A stretch of DNA of 64,000 nt from Rhipicephalus microplus (lineage: Eukaryota; Arthropoda; Arachnida; Ixodida; Ixodidae): NCBI RefSeq assembly GCF_043290135.1, contig NW_027464602.1:2170001-2234000 (forward strand), given 5' to 3'. The position numbers were made by a program, and so were the translations under genes. Shown here one piece after another: positions 18,882-30,973 of the stretch (position 1 is the first letter of the stretch; each line of letters opens with the position of its first letter). The notes under the pieces are model-generated. The model was not told the origin of the DNA, searched no databases, and was given only the letters and a program-made list of their open reading frames with translations.

Positions 18882-21800
18882 CTTCAAAGCTATTACCACA
18901 AAGAAAAAAGCAACACACCACTCCTGGGAGGGCTCGAACCTCCAACCTTTTGGTTAACAGCCGATCGCGCAAGCCAATTGCGCCACGGAGACAGTCCTGC
19001 TCCACTCTCACCACCATCAGAACATATCTTCAAAGCTATTAGCGCAAAGAAAAAAAGCGCCGCGCCACCACCGGGTGGGCTCGAACCTCCAACCTTTCGG
19101 TTAACAGCCGATCGCGCTAACCCAATGCGCCACGGGGACAGTCTTGCTCTACTCTCACCACCATCAGAACATATCTTCAAAGCTATCAGCGCAAAAAAAA
19201 GCGCCGCACCACCACCGGGTGGGCTCGAACCTCCAACCTTTCGGTTAACAGCCGATCGCGCTAGCCAATTGCGCCACGGAGACAGTCTCGCTCCACTCTC
19301 AACACCATCAGAACATATCTTCAAAGCTATCAGCACAAAGAAAAAAAAACGCCGCACCACCACCGGGTGGGCTCGAACCTCAAACCTTTCGGTTAACAGC
19401 CGATCGCGCAAGCCAATTGCGCCATGGAGACAGTCCTGCTCCACTCTCACCACCATCAGAACATATCTTCAAAGCTATCAGCACAAAGAGAAAAAAGCGC
19501 CGCACCACCACCGGGTGGGCTCGAAACTCCAACCTTTCGGTTAACAGCCGATCGCGCTAGCCAATTGCGCCATGGAGACAGTCCTGCTCCACTCTCACCA
19601 CCATCAGAACATATCTTCAAAGCTATTACCACAAAGAAAAAAGCAACACACCACTCCTGGGAGGGATCGAAACTCCAACCTTTCAGTTAACAGCTGATCG
19701 CGCTAGCCCATTGCGCCACGGAGACAGCCTTGCTCCAATCTCAACACCATCAGAACATATCTTCAAAGCTATTAGCGCAAAGAAAAAAAGCGCCGCACCA
19801 CCACCGGGTGGGCTCGAACATCCAACCTTTCGGTTAACAGCCGATCGCGCTAGCCAATTGCGCCACGGAGACAGTCCTGCTCCGCTCTCACCACCATCAG
19901 AACATATATATCTTCAAAGCTATTAGTGCAAAGAAAAAAGCAGCACACCCCTCCCGGGAGGGCTCGAAACTCCAACCTTTCGGTTAACAGCCGATCGCGC
20001 TAGCCCATTGCGCCACGGGGACAGTCTTGCTCCACACTCACCACCATCAGTACATATCTTCAAAGCTATCAGCACAAAGAAAAAAAAACGCCGCACCACC
20101 ACCGGGTGGGCTCGAACTTCCAACCTTTCGGTTAACAGCCGATCGCGCAAGCCAATTGCGCCACGGAGACAGTCCTGCTCTACTCTCACCACCATCAGAA
20201 CATATCTTCAAAGCTATCGACCCAAAGAAAAAAAGCACCGCACCACCACCGGGTGGGCTCGAACCTCCAACCTTTCGGTCAACAGGTAATCGCGCTAGCC
20301 AATTGCGCCACGGAGACAGTCCTGCTCCACTCTCACCACCATCAGAACATATCTTCAAAGCTATCAGCACAAAGAAAAAAAAGCGGCACACCATCACCGC
20401 GTGGGCTCGAACCTCCAACCTTTCGGTTAACAGCCGATCGCGCTAGCCAACTGCGCAACGGAGACAGTCGTGCTCCACTCTCACCACCATCAGAACATAT
20501 CTTCAAAGCTATTAGCCCAAAGAAAAAAAAAGCGCCGCACCACCTCCGGGTGGGCTCGAACCTTCAACCTTTCGGTTAACAGCCGATCGCGCTAGCCTAT
20601 TGCCCCACGGAGACAGTCGTGCTCCACTCTCACCACCGTCAGAACATTTCTTCAGAGCTATCACCCCAAAGAAAAAAAAGAGCCGCAGCACCACCGCGTG
20701 GGCTCGAACCTCCAACCTTTCGGTTAACAGCCGATCGCGCTAGCCAATTGCGCCACGAAGACAGTCCTGCTGCACTCTCACCACCATCAGAACATATCTT
20801 CAAACTATCAGCGCAAAAAACAGCGCCGCACCACCACCGGGTGGGCTCGAAACTCCAACCTTTTGGTTAACAGCCGATCGCGCATGCCCATTGCGCCACG
20901 GGGACAGTCTTGCTCCACTCTCACCACCATCAGAACATATCTTCAAAGCTATCATCCCAAAGAAAAAAAAAGCGCCGCACCACCACCGGGTGGGCTCGAA
21001 CCTTCAACCTTTCGGATAACAGCTGATCGCACTCGCCAATTGCGCCACGGAGGCAGTCGTGCTCCACTCTTACCACCATCAGAACATATCTTCAAAGCTA
21101 TCAGCACAAAGAAAAAAAAGCGCCGCACCACCACCGGGTGGGCTCGAACCTCCAACCTTTCGGTTAACAGCCGATCGCGCTAGCCCATTGCGCCACGGAG
21201 ATAGCCTTGCTCCACTCTCAACACCATCAGAACATATCTTCAAAGCTATTAGCGCAAAGAAAAAAAGCGCCGCACCTCCACCGGGTGGGCTCGAACCTCG
21301 AACCTTTCGGTTAAAAGCCGATCGCGCTAGCCATTCGCGCCACGAAGACAGTCCTGCTCCACTTTCACCACCATCAGAAAATATCTTCAAAGCTATTAGT
21401 GCAAAGTAAAAAGCAACACACCATTCCCGGGAGGGCTCGAAACTCCAACCCTTCGGTTTACAGCCGATCGCGCTAGCCCATTGCGCCACGAGGACAGTCT
21501 TGCTCCACTCTCACCACCATCAGAACATATCTTCAAAGCTATCAGCACAAAGAAAAAAAAAGCGCCGCACCACCACCGGGTGGGCTCGAACCTCCAACCT
21601 TTCGGTTAACAGCCGATTGCGCTAGCCCATTGTGCCACGGAGACAGTCTTGCTCCCTTCTCACCACCATCAGAACATATCTTCAAAGCTATCAGCCCAAA
21701 GAAAAAAAAGCGCCGCACCACCACCGGGTGGGCTCGAACCTCCAACCTTTCGGTTAACAGCCGATCGCACTAGCCAATTGCGCCACGGAGACAGTCGTGC

Positions 21801-24800
21801 TCCACTCTTACCACCATCAGAACATATCTTCAAAGCTATCAGCGCAAAGAAAAAAGCAACACACCACTCCCGGGAGGGCTCGAACCTCCAACTTTTGGGT
21901 TAACAGCCGATCGCGCTGGCCAATTGCGCCACGGAGACAGTCCTGCTGCACTCTCACCACCATCAGAACATATCTTCAAAGCTATTAGCGCAAAGAAAAA
22001 AAAGCGCCGCACCACCACCGGGTGGGCTCGAACATCCAACCTTTCGGTTAACAGCCGATCGCGCTAGCCAATTGCGCCACGGAGACAGTCCTGCTCCACT
22101 CTCACCACCATCAGAACATATCTTCAAAGCTATTAGTGCAAAGAAAAAAGCAGCACACCACTCCCGGGAGGGCTCGAAACTCCAACCTTTCGGTTAACAG
22201 CCGATCGCGCTAGCCCATTGCGCCACGGGGACAGTCTTGCTCCACTCTCACCACCATCAGTACATATCTTCAAAGCTATCAGCACAAAGAAAAAAAAAAC
22301 GCCGCACCACCACCGGGTGGGCTCGAACCTCCAACCTTTCGGTTAACAGCCGATCGCGCAAGGCAATTGCGCCACGGAGACAGTCCTGCTCCACTCTCAC
22401 CACCATCAGAACATATCTTCAAAGCTATCAGCACAAAGAAAAAAAAGCGGCACACCATCACCGCGTGGGCTCGAACCTCCAACCTTTCGGTTAACAGCCG
22501 ATCGCGCTAGCCAAATGCGCCACGGAGACAGTCGTGCTCCACTCTCACCGCCATCAGAACATATCTTCAAAGCTATCAGCCCAAAGAAAAAAAAAGCGCC
22601 GCACCACCTCCGGGTGGGCTCGAACCTCCAACCTTTCGGTTAACAGCCGATCGCGCTAGCCTATTGCCCCACGGAGACAGTCGTGCTCCACTCTCACCAC
22701 CGTCAGAACATTTCTTCAGAGCTATCACCCCAAAGAAAAAAAAGAGCCGCAGCACCACCGGGTGGGCTCGAACCTCCAACCTTTCGGTTAACAGCCGATC
22801 GCGCTAGCCAATTGCGCCACGAAGACAGTCCTGCTGCACTCTCACCACCATCAGAACATATCTTCAAACTATCAGCGCAAAAAAAAGCGCCACACCATCA
22901 TCGGGTGGGCTCGAACCTCCAACCTTTCGGTTAACAACCGATCGCGCAAGCCAATTGCGCCACGGAGACAGTCGTGCTCCACTCTCACCGCCATCAGAAC
23001 ATATCTTCAAAGCTATCAGCCCAAAGAAAAAAAAAGCGCCGCACCACCACCGGGTGGGCTCGAACCTTCAACCTTTCGGATAACAGCTGATCGCACTCGC
23101 CAATTGCGCCACGGAGGCAGTCGTGCTCCACTCTTACCACCATCAGAACATATCTTCAAAGCTATCAGCACAAAGAAAAAAAAGCGCCGCACCACCACCG
23201 GGTGGGCTCGAACCTCCAACCTTTCCGTTAACAGCCGATTGCGCTAGCCCATTGTGCCACGGAGACAGTCTTGCTCCCTTCTCACCACCATCAGAACATA
23301 TCTTCAAAGCTATCAGCCCAAAGAAAAAAAAGCGCCGCACCACCACCGGGTGGGCTCGAACCTCCAACCTTTCGGTTAACAGCCGATCGCACTAGCCAAT
23401 TGCGCCACGGAGACAGTCGTGCTCCACTCTTACCACCATCAGAACATATCTTCAAAGCTATCAGCGCAAAGAAAAAGCAACACACCACTCCCGGGAGGGC
23501 TCGAACCTCCAACTTTTGGGTTAACAGCCGATCGCGCTGGCCAATTGCGCCACGGAGACAGTCCTGCTGCACTCTCACCACCATCAGAACATATCTTCAA
23601 AGCTATTAGCGCAAAGAAAAAAAGCGCCGCACCACCACCGGGTGGGCTCGAACATCCAACCTTTCGGTTAACAGCCGATCGCGCTAGCCAATTGCGCCAC
23701 GGAGACAGTCCTGCTCCACTCTCACCACCATCAGAACATATCTTCAAAGCTATTAGTGCAAAGAAAAAAGCAGCACACCACTCCCGGGAGGGCTCGAAAC
23801 TCCAACCTTTCGGTTAACAGCCGATCGCGCTAGCCCATTGCGCCACGGGGACAGTCTTGCTCCACTCTCACCACCATCAGTACATATCTTCAAAGCTATC
23901 AGCACAAAGAAAAAAAAACGCCGCACCACCACCGGGTGGGCTCGAACCTCCAACCTTTCGGTTAACAGCCGATCGCGCAAGGCAATTGCGCCACGGAGAC
24001 AGTCCTGCTCCACTCTCACCACCATCAGAACATATCTTCAAAGCTATCAGCACAAAGAAAAAAAAGCGGCACACCATCACCGCGTGGGCTCGAACCTCCA
24101 ACCTTTCGGTTAACAGCCGATCGCGCTAGCCAAATGCGCCACGGAGACAGTCGTGCTCCACTCTCACCGCCATCAGAACATATCTTCAAAGCTATCAGCC
24201 CAAAGAAAAAAAAAGCGCCGCACCACCTCCGGGTGGGCTCGAACCTCCAACCTTTCGGTTAACAGCCGATCGCGCTAGCCTATTGCCCCACGGAGACAGT
24301 CGTGCTCCACTCTCACCGCCGTCAGAACATTTCTTCAGAGCTATCACCCCAAAGAAAAAAAAGAGCCGCAGCACCACCGGGTGGGCTCGAACCTCCAACC
24401 TTTCGGTTAACAGCCGATCGCGCTAGCCAATTGCGCCACGAAGACAGTCCTGCTGCACTCTCACCACCATCAGAACATATCTTCAAACTATCAGCGCAAA
24501 AAAAAGCGCCGCACCACCACCGGGTGGGCTCGAAACTCCAACCTTTTGGTTAACAGCCGATCGCGCTAGCCAATTGCGCCACAGAGACAATCTTGCTCCA
24601 CTCTCAACACCATCAGAACATATCTTCAAAGCTACAAGCGCAAAGAAAAAAAAAGCGCCGCAGCACCACCGGGTGGGCTCGAACCTCCAACCTTTCGGTT
24701 AACAGCCGATCGCGCTAGCCAATTGCGCCACGGGGACAGTCTTGCTCCACCCTCACCACCATCAGAACATATCTTCAAAGCTATCAGCCCAAAGAAAAAA

Positions 24801-27800
24801 AGCACCGCACCACCACCGGGTGGGCTCGAACTTCCAACCTTTCGGTTAACAGCCAATCGCGCTAGCCAATTGCGCCACGGAGACAGTCCTGCTTCACTCT
24901 CACCACCATCAGAACATATCTTCAAAGCTATCAGAACAAAGAAAAAAAAGCGCCACGCCATCATCGGGTGGGCTCGAACCTCCAACCTTTCGGTTAACAA
25001 CCGATCGCGCAAGCCAATTGCGCCACGGAGACAGTCCTGCTCCACACTCACCACCGTCAAAACATTTCTTCAGAGCTATCACCCCAAAGAAAAAAAAGCG
25101 CCGCAACACCACCGGGTGGGCTCGAACCTCCAACCTTTCGGTTAACAGCCGATCGCGCTAGCCAATTGCGCCACGGAGACAGTCCTGCTTCACTGTCACC
25201 ACCATCAGAACACATATTCAAAGCTATCAGCCCAAAGAATAGAAAGCGCCGCACCACCACCGGGTGGGCTCGAACCTCCAACCTTTCGGTTAACAGCCGA
25301 TCGCGCTAGCCCATTGCGCCACGGAGACAGCCTTGCTCCACTCTAACACTATCAGAACATATCTTCGAAGCTATTAGCGCAAAGAAAAAAAGCACCGCGC
25401 CACCACCGGGTGGGCTCGAACCTCCAACCTTTCGGTTAACAGCCGATCGCGCTAGCCAATTGCGCCACGGAGACAGTCCTGCTCCATTTTCACCACCATC
25501 AGAACATATCTTCAAACCTAATAGTGCAAAGAAAAAAGCGCCACAACATCACCGGGTGGGCTCGAACCTCCAACCTTTCGGTTAACAGCCGATCGCGCTT
25601 GCCCATTGCGCAACGGGGACAGTCTTGCTCCACTCTCACCACCATCAGAACATATCTTCAAAGCTATCAGCCCAAAGAAAAAAAAAGCGCCGCACCACCA
25701 CCGGGTGGGCTCGAACCTCCAACCTTTCGGTTAACAGCCGATCGCGCTAGCCAATTGCGCCACGGGGACAGTCTTGCTCACCCTCACCACCATCAGAACA
25801 TATCTTCAAAGCTATCAGCCCAAAGAAAAAAAGCACCGCACCACCACCGGGTGGGCTCGAACTTCCAACCTTTCGGTTAACAGCCAATCGCGCTAGCCAA
25901 TTGCGCCACGGAGACAGTCCTGCTTCACTCTCACCACCATCAGAACATATCTTCAAAGCTATCAGAACAAAGAAAAAAAAGCGCCACGCCATCATCGGGT
26001 GGGCTCGAACCTCCAACCTTTCGGTTAACAACCGATCGCGCAAGCCAATTGCACCACGGAGACAGTCCTGCTCCACACTCACCACCGTCAAAACATTTCT
26101 TCAGAGCTATCACCCCAAAGAAAAAAAAGCGCCGCACCACCACCGGGTAGGCTCGAAACTCCAACCTTTCGGTTAACAGCCGATCGCGCTAGCCAATTGC
26201 GCCATGGAGACAGTCCTGCTCCACTCTCACCACCATCAGAACATAACTTCAAAGCCATCAGCCCAAAGAAAAAAAAGCACCGCACCACCACCGGGTGGGC
26301 TCGAACCTTCAACCTTTCGGTTAACAGCCAATCGCGCTAGCCAATTGCGCCACGGAGACAGTCCTGCTCCACTCGCACCACCATCAGAACATATCTTCAA
26401 AGCTATTAGCGCAAAGAAAAAAAGCGCCGCGCCACCACCGGGTGGGCTCGAACCTCAAACCTTTCGGTTAACAGCCGATCGCGCTAACCCAATGCGCCAC
26501 GGGGACAGTCTTGCTCCACTCTCACCACCATCAGAACATATCTTCAAAGCCATCAGCCCAAAGAAAAAAAAGCACCGCACCACCACCGGGTGGGCTCGAA
26601 CCTCCAACCTTTCGGTTAACAGCCAATCGCGCTAGCCAATTGCGCCACGGAGACAGTCCTGCTCCACTCTCACCACCATCAGAACATATCTTCAAAGCTA
26701 TCAGCGCAAAGAAAAAAAGCGCCGCGCCACCACCGGGTGGGCTCGAACCTCCAACCTTTCGGTTAACAGCCGATCGCACTAGCCAATTGCGCCACGGAGA
26801 CAGTCGTGCTCCACTCTTACCACCATCAGAACATATCTTCAAAGCTATCAGCGCAAAGAAAAAAGCAACACACCACCACCGGGTGGGCTCGAACATCCAA
26901 CCTTTCGGTTAACAGCCGATCGCGCTAGCCAATTGCGCCACGGAGACAGTCCTGCTCCACTCTCACCACCATCAGAACATATCTTCAAAGCTATTAGTGC
27001 AAAGAAAAAAGCAGCACACCACTCCCGGGAGGGCTCGAAACTCCAACCTTTCGGTTAACAGCCGATCGCGCTAGCCCATTGCGCCACGGGGACAGTCTTG
27101 CTCCACTCTCACCACCATCAGTACATATCTTCAAAGCTATCAGCACAAAGAAAAAAAAACGCCGCACCACCACCGGGTGGGCTCGAACCTCCAACCTTTC
27201 GGTTAACAGCCGATCGCGCAAGGCAATTGCGCCACGGAGACAGTCCTGCTCCACTCTCACCACCATCAGAACATATCTTCAAAGCTATCAGCACAAAGAA
27301 AAAAAAGCGGCACACCATCACCGCGTGGGCTCGAACCTCCAACCTTTCGGTTAACAGCCGATCGCGCTAGCCAAATGCGCCACGGAGACAGTCGTGCTCC
27401 ACTCTCACCGCCATCAGAACATATCTTCAAAGCTATCAGCCCAAAGAAAAAAAAAGCGCCGCACCACCTCCGGGTGGGCTCGAACCTCCAACCTTTCGGT
27501 TAACAGCCGATCGCGCTAGCCTATTGCCCCACGGAGACAGTCGTGCTCCACTCTCACCACCGTCAGAACATTTCTTCAGAGCTATCACCCCAAAGAAAAA
27601 AAAGAGCCGCAGCACCACCGGGTGGGCTCGAACCTCCAACCTTTCGGTTAACAGCCGATCGCGCTAGCCAATTGCGCCACGAAGACAGTCCTGCTGCACT
27701 CTCACCACCATCAGAACATATCTTCAAACTATCAGCGCAAAAAAAAGCGCCGCACCACCACCGGGTGGGCTCGAAACTCCAACCTTTTGGTTAACAGCCG

Positions 27801-30225
27801 ATCGCGCTAGCCAATTGCGCCACAGAGACAATCTTGCTCCACTCTCAACACCATCAGAACATATCTTCAAAGCTACAAGCGCAAAGAAAAAAAAAGCGCC
27901 ACAGCACCACCGGGTGGGCTCGAACCTCCAACCTTTCGGTTAACAGCCGATCGCGCTAGCCAATTGCGCCACGGGGACAGTCTTGCTCCACCCTCACCAC
28001 CATCAGAACATATCTTCAAAGCTATCAGCCCAAAGAAAAAAAGCACCGCACCACCACCGGGTGGGCTCGAACTTCCAACCTTTCGGTTAACAGCCAATCG
28101 CGCTAGCCAATTGCGCCACGGAGACAGTCCTGCTTCACTCTCACCACCATCAGAACATATCTTCAAAGCTATCAGAACAAAGAAAAAAAAGCGCCACGCC
28201 ATCATCGGGTGGGCTCGAACCTCCAACCTTTCGGTTAACAACCGATCGCGCAAGCCAATTGCGCCACGGAGACAGTCCTGCTCCACACTCACCACCGTCA
28301 AAACATTTCTTCAGAGCTATCACCCCAAAGAAAAAAAAGCGCCGCAACACCACCGGGTGGGCTCGAACCTCCAACCTTTCGGTTAACAGCCGATCGCGCT
28401 AGCCAATTGCGCCACGGAGACAGTCCTGCTTCACTCTCACCACCATCAGAACACATATTCAAAGCTATCAGCCCAAAGAATAGAAAGCGCCGCGCCACCA
28501 CCGGGTGGGCTCGAACCTCCAACCTTTCGGTTAACAGCCGATCGCGCTAGCCCATTGGGCCACGGAGACAGCCTTGCTCCACTCTAACACTATCAGAACA
28601 TATCTTCGAAGCTATTAGCGCAAAGAAAAAAAGCACCGCGCCACCACCGGGTGGGCTCGAACCTCCAACCTTTCGGTTAACAGCCGATCGCGCTAGCCAA
28701 TTGCGCCACGGAGACAGTCCTGCTCCATTTTCACCACCATCAGAACATATCTTCAAACCTAATAGTGCAAAGAAAAAAGCGCCACACCATCACCGGGTGG
28801 GCTCGAACCTCAAACCTTTCGGTTAACAGCCGATCGCGCTTGCCCATTGCGCAACGGGGACAGTCTTGCTCCACTCTCACCACCATCAGAACATATCTTC
28901 AAAGCTATCAGCCCAAAGAAAAAAAAAGCGCCGCACCACCACCGGGTGGGCTCGAACCTCCAACCTTTCGGTTAACAGCCGATCGCGCTAGCCAATTGCG
29001 CCACGGGGACAGTCTTGCTCACCCTCACCACCATCAGAACATATCTTCAAAGCTATCAGCCCAAAGAAAAAAAGCACCGCACCACCACCGGGTGGGCTCG
29101 AACTTCCAACCTTTCGGTTAACAGCCAATCGCGCTAGCCAATTGCGCCACGGAGACAGTCCTGCTTCACTCTCACCACCATCAGAACATATCTTCAAAGC
29201 TATCAGAACAAAGAAAAAAAAGCGCCACGCCATCATCGGGTGGGCTCGAACCTCCAACCTTTCGGTTAACAACCGATCGCGCAAGCCAATTGCACCACGG
29301 AGACAGTCCTGCTCCACACTCACCACCGTCAAAACATTTCTTCAGAGCTATCACCCCAAAGAAAAAAAAGCGCCGCACCACCACCGGGTAGGCTCGAAAC
29401 TCCAACCTTTCGGTTAACAGCCGATCGCGCTAGCCGATTGCGCCATGGAGACAGTCCTGCTCCACTCTCACCACCATCAGAACATAACTTCAAAGCCATC
29501 AGCCCAAAGAAAAAAAAGCACCGCACCACCACCGGGTGGGCTCGAACCTTCAACCTTTCGGTTAACAGCCAATCGCGCTAGCCAATTGCGCCACGGAGAC
29601 AGTCCTGCTCCACTCGCACCACCATCAGAACATATCTTCAAAGCTATTAGCGCAAAGAAAAAAAGCGCCGCGCCACCACCGGGTGGGCCCGAACCTCAAA
29701 CCTTTCGGTTAACAGCCGATCGCGCTAACCCAATGCGCCACGGGGACAGTCTTGCTCCACTCTCACCACCATCAGAACATATCTTCAAAGCCATCAGCCC
29801 AAAGAAAAAAAAGCACCGCACCACCACCGGGTGGGCTCGAACCTCCAACCTTTCGGTTAACAGCCAATCGCGCTAGCCAATTGCGCCACGGAGACAGTCC
29901 TGCTCCACTCTCACCACCATCAGAACATATCTTCAAAGCTATTAGCGCAAAGAAAAAAAGCGCCGCGCCACCACCGGGTGGGCTCGAACCTCCAACCTTT
30001 CGGTTAACAGCCGATCGCGCTAACCCAATGCGCCACGGGGACAGTCTTGCTCCACTCTCACCACCATCAGAACATATCTTCAAAGCTATCAGCGCAAAGA
30101 AAAATAGCGCCGCACCACCACCGGGTGGGCTCGAACCTCCAACCTTTCGGTTAACAGCCGATCGCGCTAGCCAATTGCGCCACGGAGACAGTCTTGCTCC
30201 ACGCTCAACACCATCAGAACATATC
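18882..30225 (-). repeat. tRNA-Asn-like 148-bp tandem array, segment B (about 77 units)
   Basis: The segment continues segment A with the same orientation and unit structure. It includes majority units (acceptor side CACCACCACCGGG on plus) and interspersed variant units (CACTCCCGGGAGGG or CACTCCTGGGAGGG). Others have altered spacer words such as ACATTTCTTCAGAGCTATCACC. Units differ mainly by single substitutions, A-run length and a one- to a few-base change in the spacer. Long open reading frames that cross several units arise from repetition and are not genes. Confidence 0.95.
23624..30105. repeat. Tandem higher-order duplication, 2 x 3,241 bp
   Basis: Everything from about 23,624 to 26,864 recurs at +3,241 (about 26,865-30,105), including private substitutions. 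Examples are pairs at 23,753/26,994, 24,632/27,873, 25,306/28,547, 26,204/29,445 and 26,511/29,752. About 22 units were duplicated together. A chimeric unit near 26,865-26,890 (left half of the GCAACACAC type, right half of the CACCACCGGG type) marks the junction. The few differences seen imply a recent event. Confidence 0.85.
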
Positions 30226-30229
30226 CATA

Positions 30230-30281
30230 GCGCCGCCGCTAGGGGCCCGCCCGCGCGCCCCTAGCGGCGGCGCGCGGGCGG
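30230..30281 (+). promoter_or_regulatory. 5' leader stem-loop with pseudoknot potential
   Basis: GCGCCGCCGCTAGGGGC (30,230-30,246) pairs perfectly over 17 bp with 30,257-30,273. The 10-base loop CCGCCCGCGC (30,247-30,256) is exactly complementary to GCGCGGGCGG at 30,272-30,281, of which 8 bases lie outside the hairpin. An H-type pseudoknot could therefore form at the very 5' end of the element RNA. It lies about 30 bases before the ORF1 start region. It could influence translation or 5' end processing. I could not fit it to the HDV-like ribozyme fold known from other retrotransposons. Confidence 0.6.
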
Positions 30282-30313
30282 GTGGTGCGCGCGAAACGAA
30301 CGGCAGACCGGCC

Positions 30314-30973
30314 ATGCCAGCGGCCAAGCAAGCTTCCCCGCAAGGAGAAAGGATGAAGCAATTGGAGAGCACTATCCAAGTACTTCAGGAAACTATCAAG
30401 AAACAGCAGGAGACTATCGACAAGCTCCTGGCTGCACAAGAACGGCTGAAGGCGACTCCCACGTGGACGCTAGGATCGGCACCAAAGCCGGCCAGCTTCA
30501 CGGCGCTGGGCGCCAAGCCACCGGTCGAGAAGATCACGCTACCAACGGCAACACCATCGCCACCGGCTCCACCGAAAACGCCGACGCCGCCGCGAACGCC
30601 GACGTCCAGTCCAACACCACTCAAGCTTCGGAAGCGGGCCCCGGCTCCCCTCACCGACAGCGAGGACGAAAGATTCCAGCAAGAAGAGGACATCACCGAC
30701 CCGGCGTCGCCATCCAGCGGCGGGTTTGACTACGAAACGAGAATCAGGCAGATAAACGCGCGCCTAGTGAAACACGACAGGGAGATCGGCTCCCTCACCG
30801 CACGGGTGGGCGCCCTGAAGATCAAAGTCGAGAGAGGATTTGCTGAGGTAAAGAAAGAATTCGCCGAGGTGAAGCAATCAATCGAGGACCTGAAGAAATT
30901 CATAGTGAGCCAATTCAACATGACTGGTAAAGGAGCCCAAATTCAGGTGGAAACCCTACCCAAACATGGATAG
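30314..30973 (+). CDS. ORF1 of the I/R1-like element, coiled-coil protein
   Basis: The 219-residue protein starts at ATG 30,314; the open frame begins further upstream, but that part lies in the structured leader and flanking array. Residues about 13-50 form a strong heptad-type coiled coil (MKQLESTIQVLQETIKKQQ). A proline/threonine-rich linker spans about 60-125, followed by a short acidic patch (TDSEDERFQQEED). A second charged helical segment covers about 145-205 (RVGALKIKVERGFAEVKKEF). No CCHC knuckle and no RRM are visible, which is unusual for this group. The role by analogy is RNA binding and particle assembly. Its stop overlaps the ORF2 start by 8 bases. Confidence 0.8.
   Translation: MPAAKQASPQGERMKQLESTIQVLQETIKKQQETIDKLLAAQERLKATPTWTLGSAPKPASFTALGAKPPVEKITLPTATPSPPAPPKTPTPPRTPTSSPTPLKLRKRAPAPLTDSEDERFQQEEDITDPASPSSGGFDYETRIRQINARLVKHDREIGSLTARVGALKIKVERGFAEVKKEFAEVKQSIEDLKKFIVSQFNMTGKGAQIQVETLPKHG

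Noticed and set aside
30194..30313. N-terminal extension of the I/R1-like ORF1 to 30,194
   Set aside because: It would begin in the host array unit and run through the 5' hairpin. ATG 30,314 gives a clean coiled-coil protein.
30230..30330. HDV-like self-cleaving ribozyme
   Set aside because: The perfect 17-bp hairpin does not leave the nested P1-P2-P3-P4 order of HDV-like ribozymes, and I could not place the catalytic cytosine.
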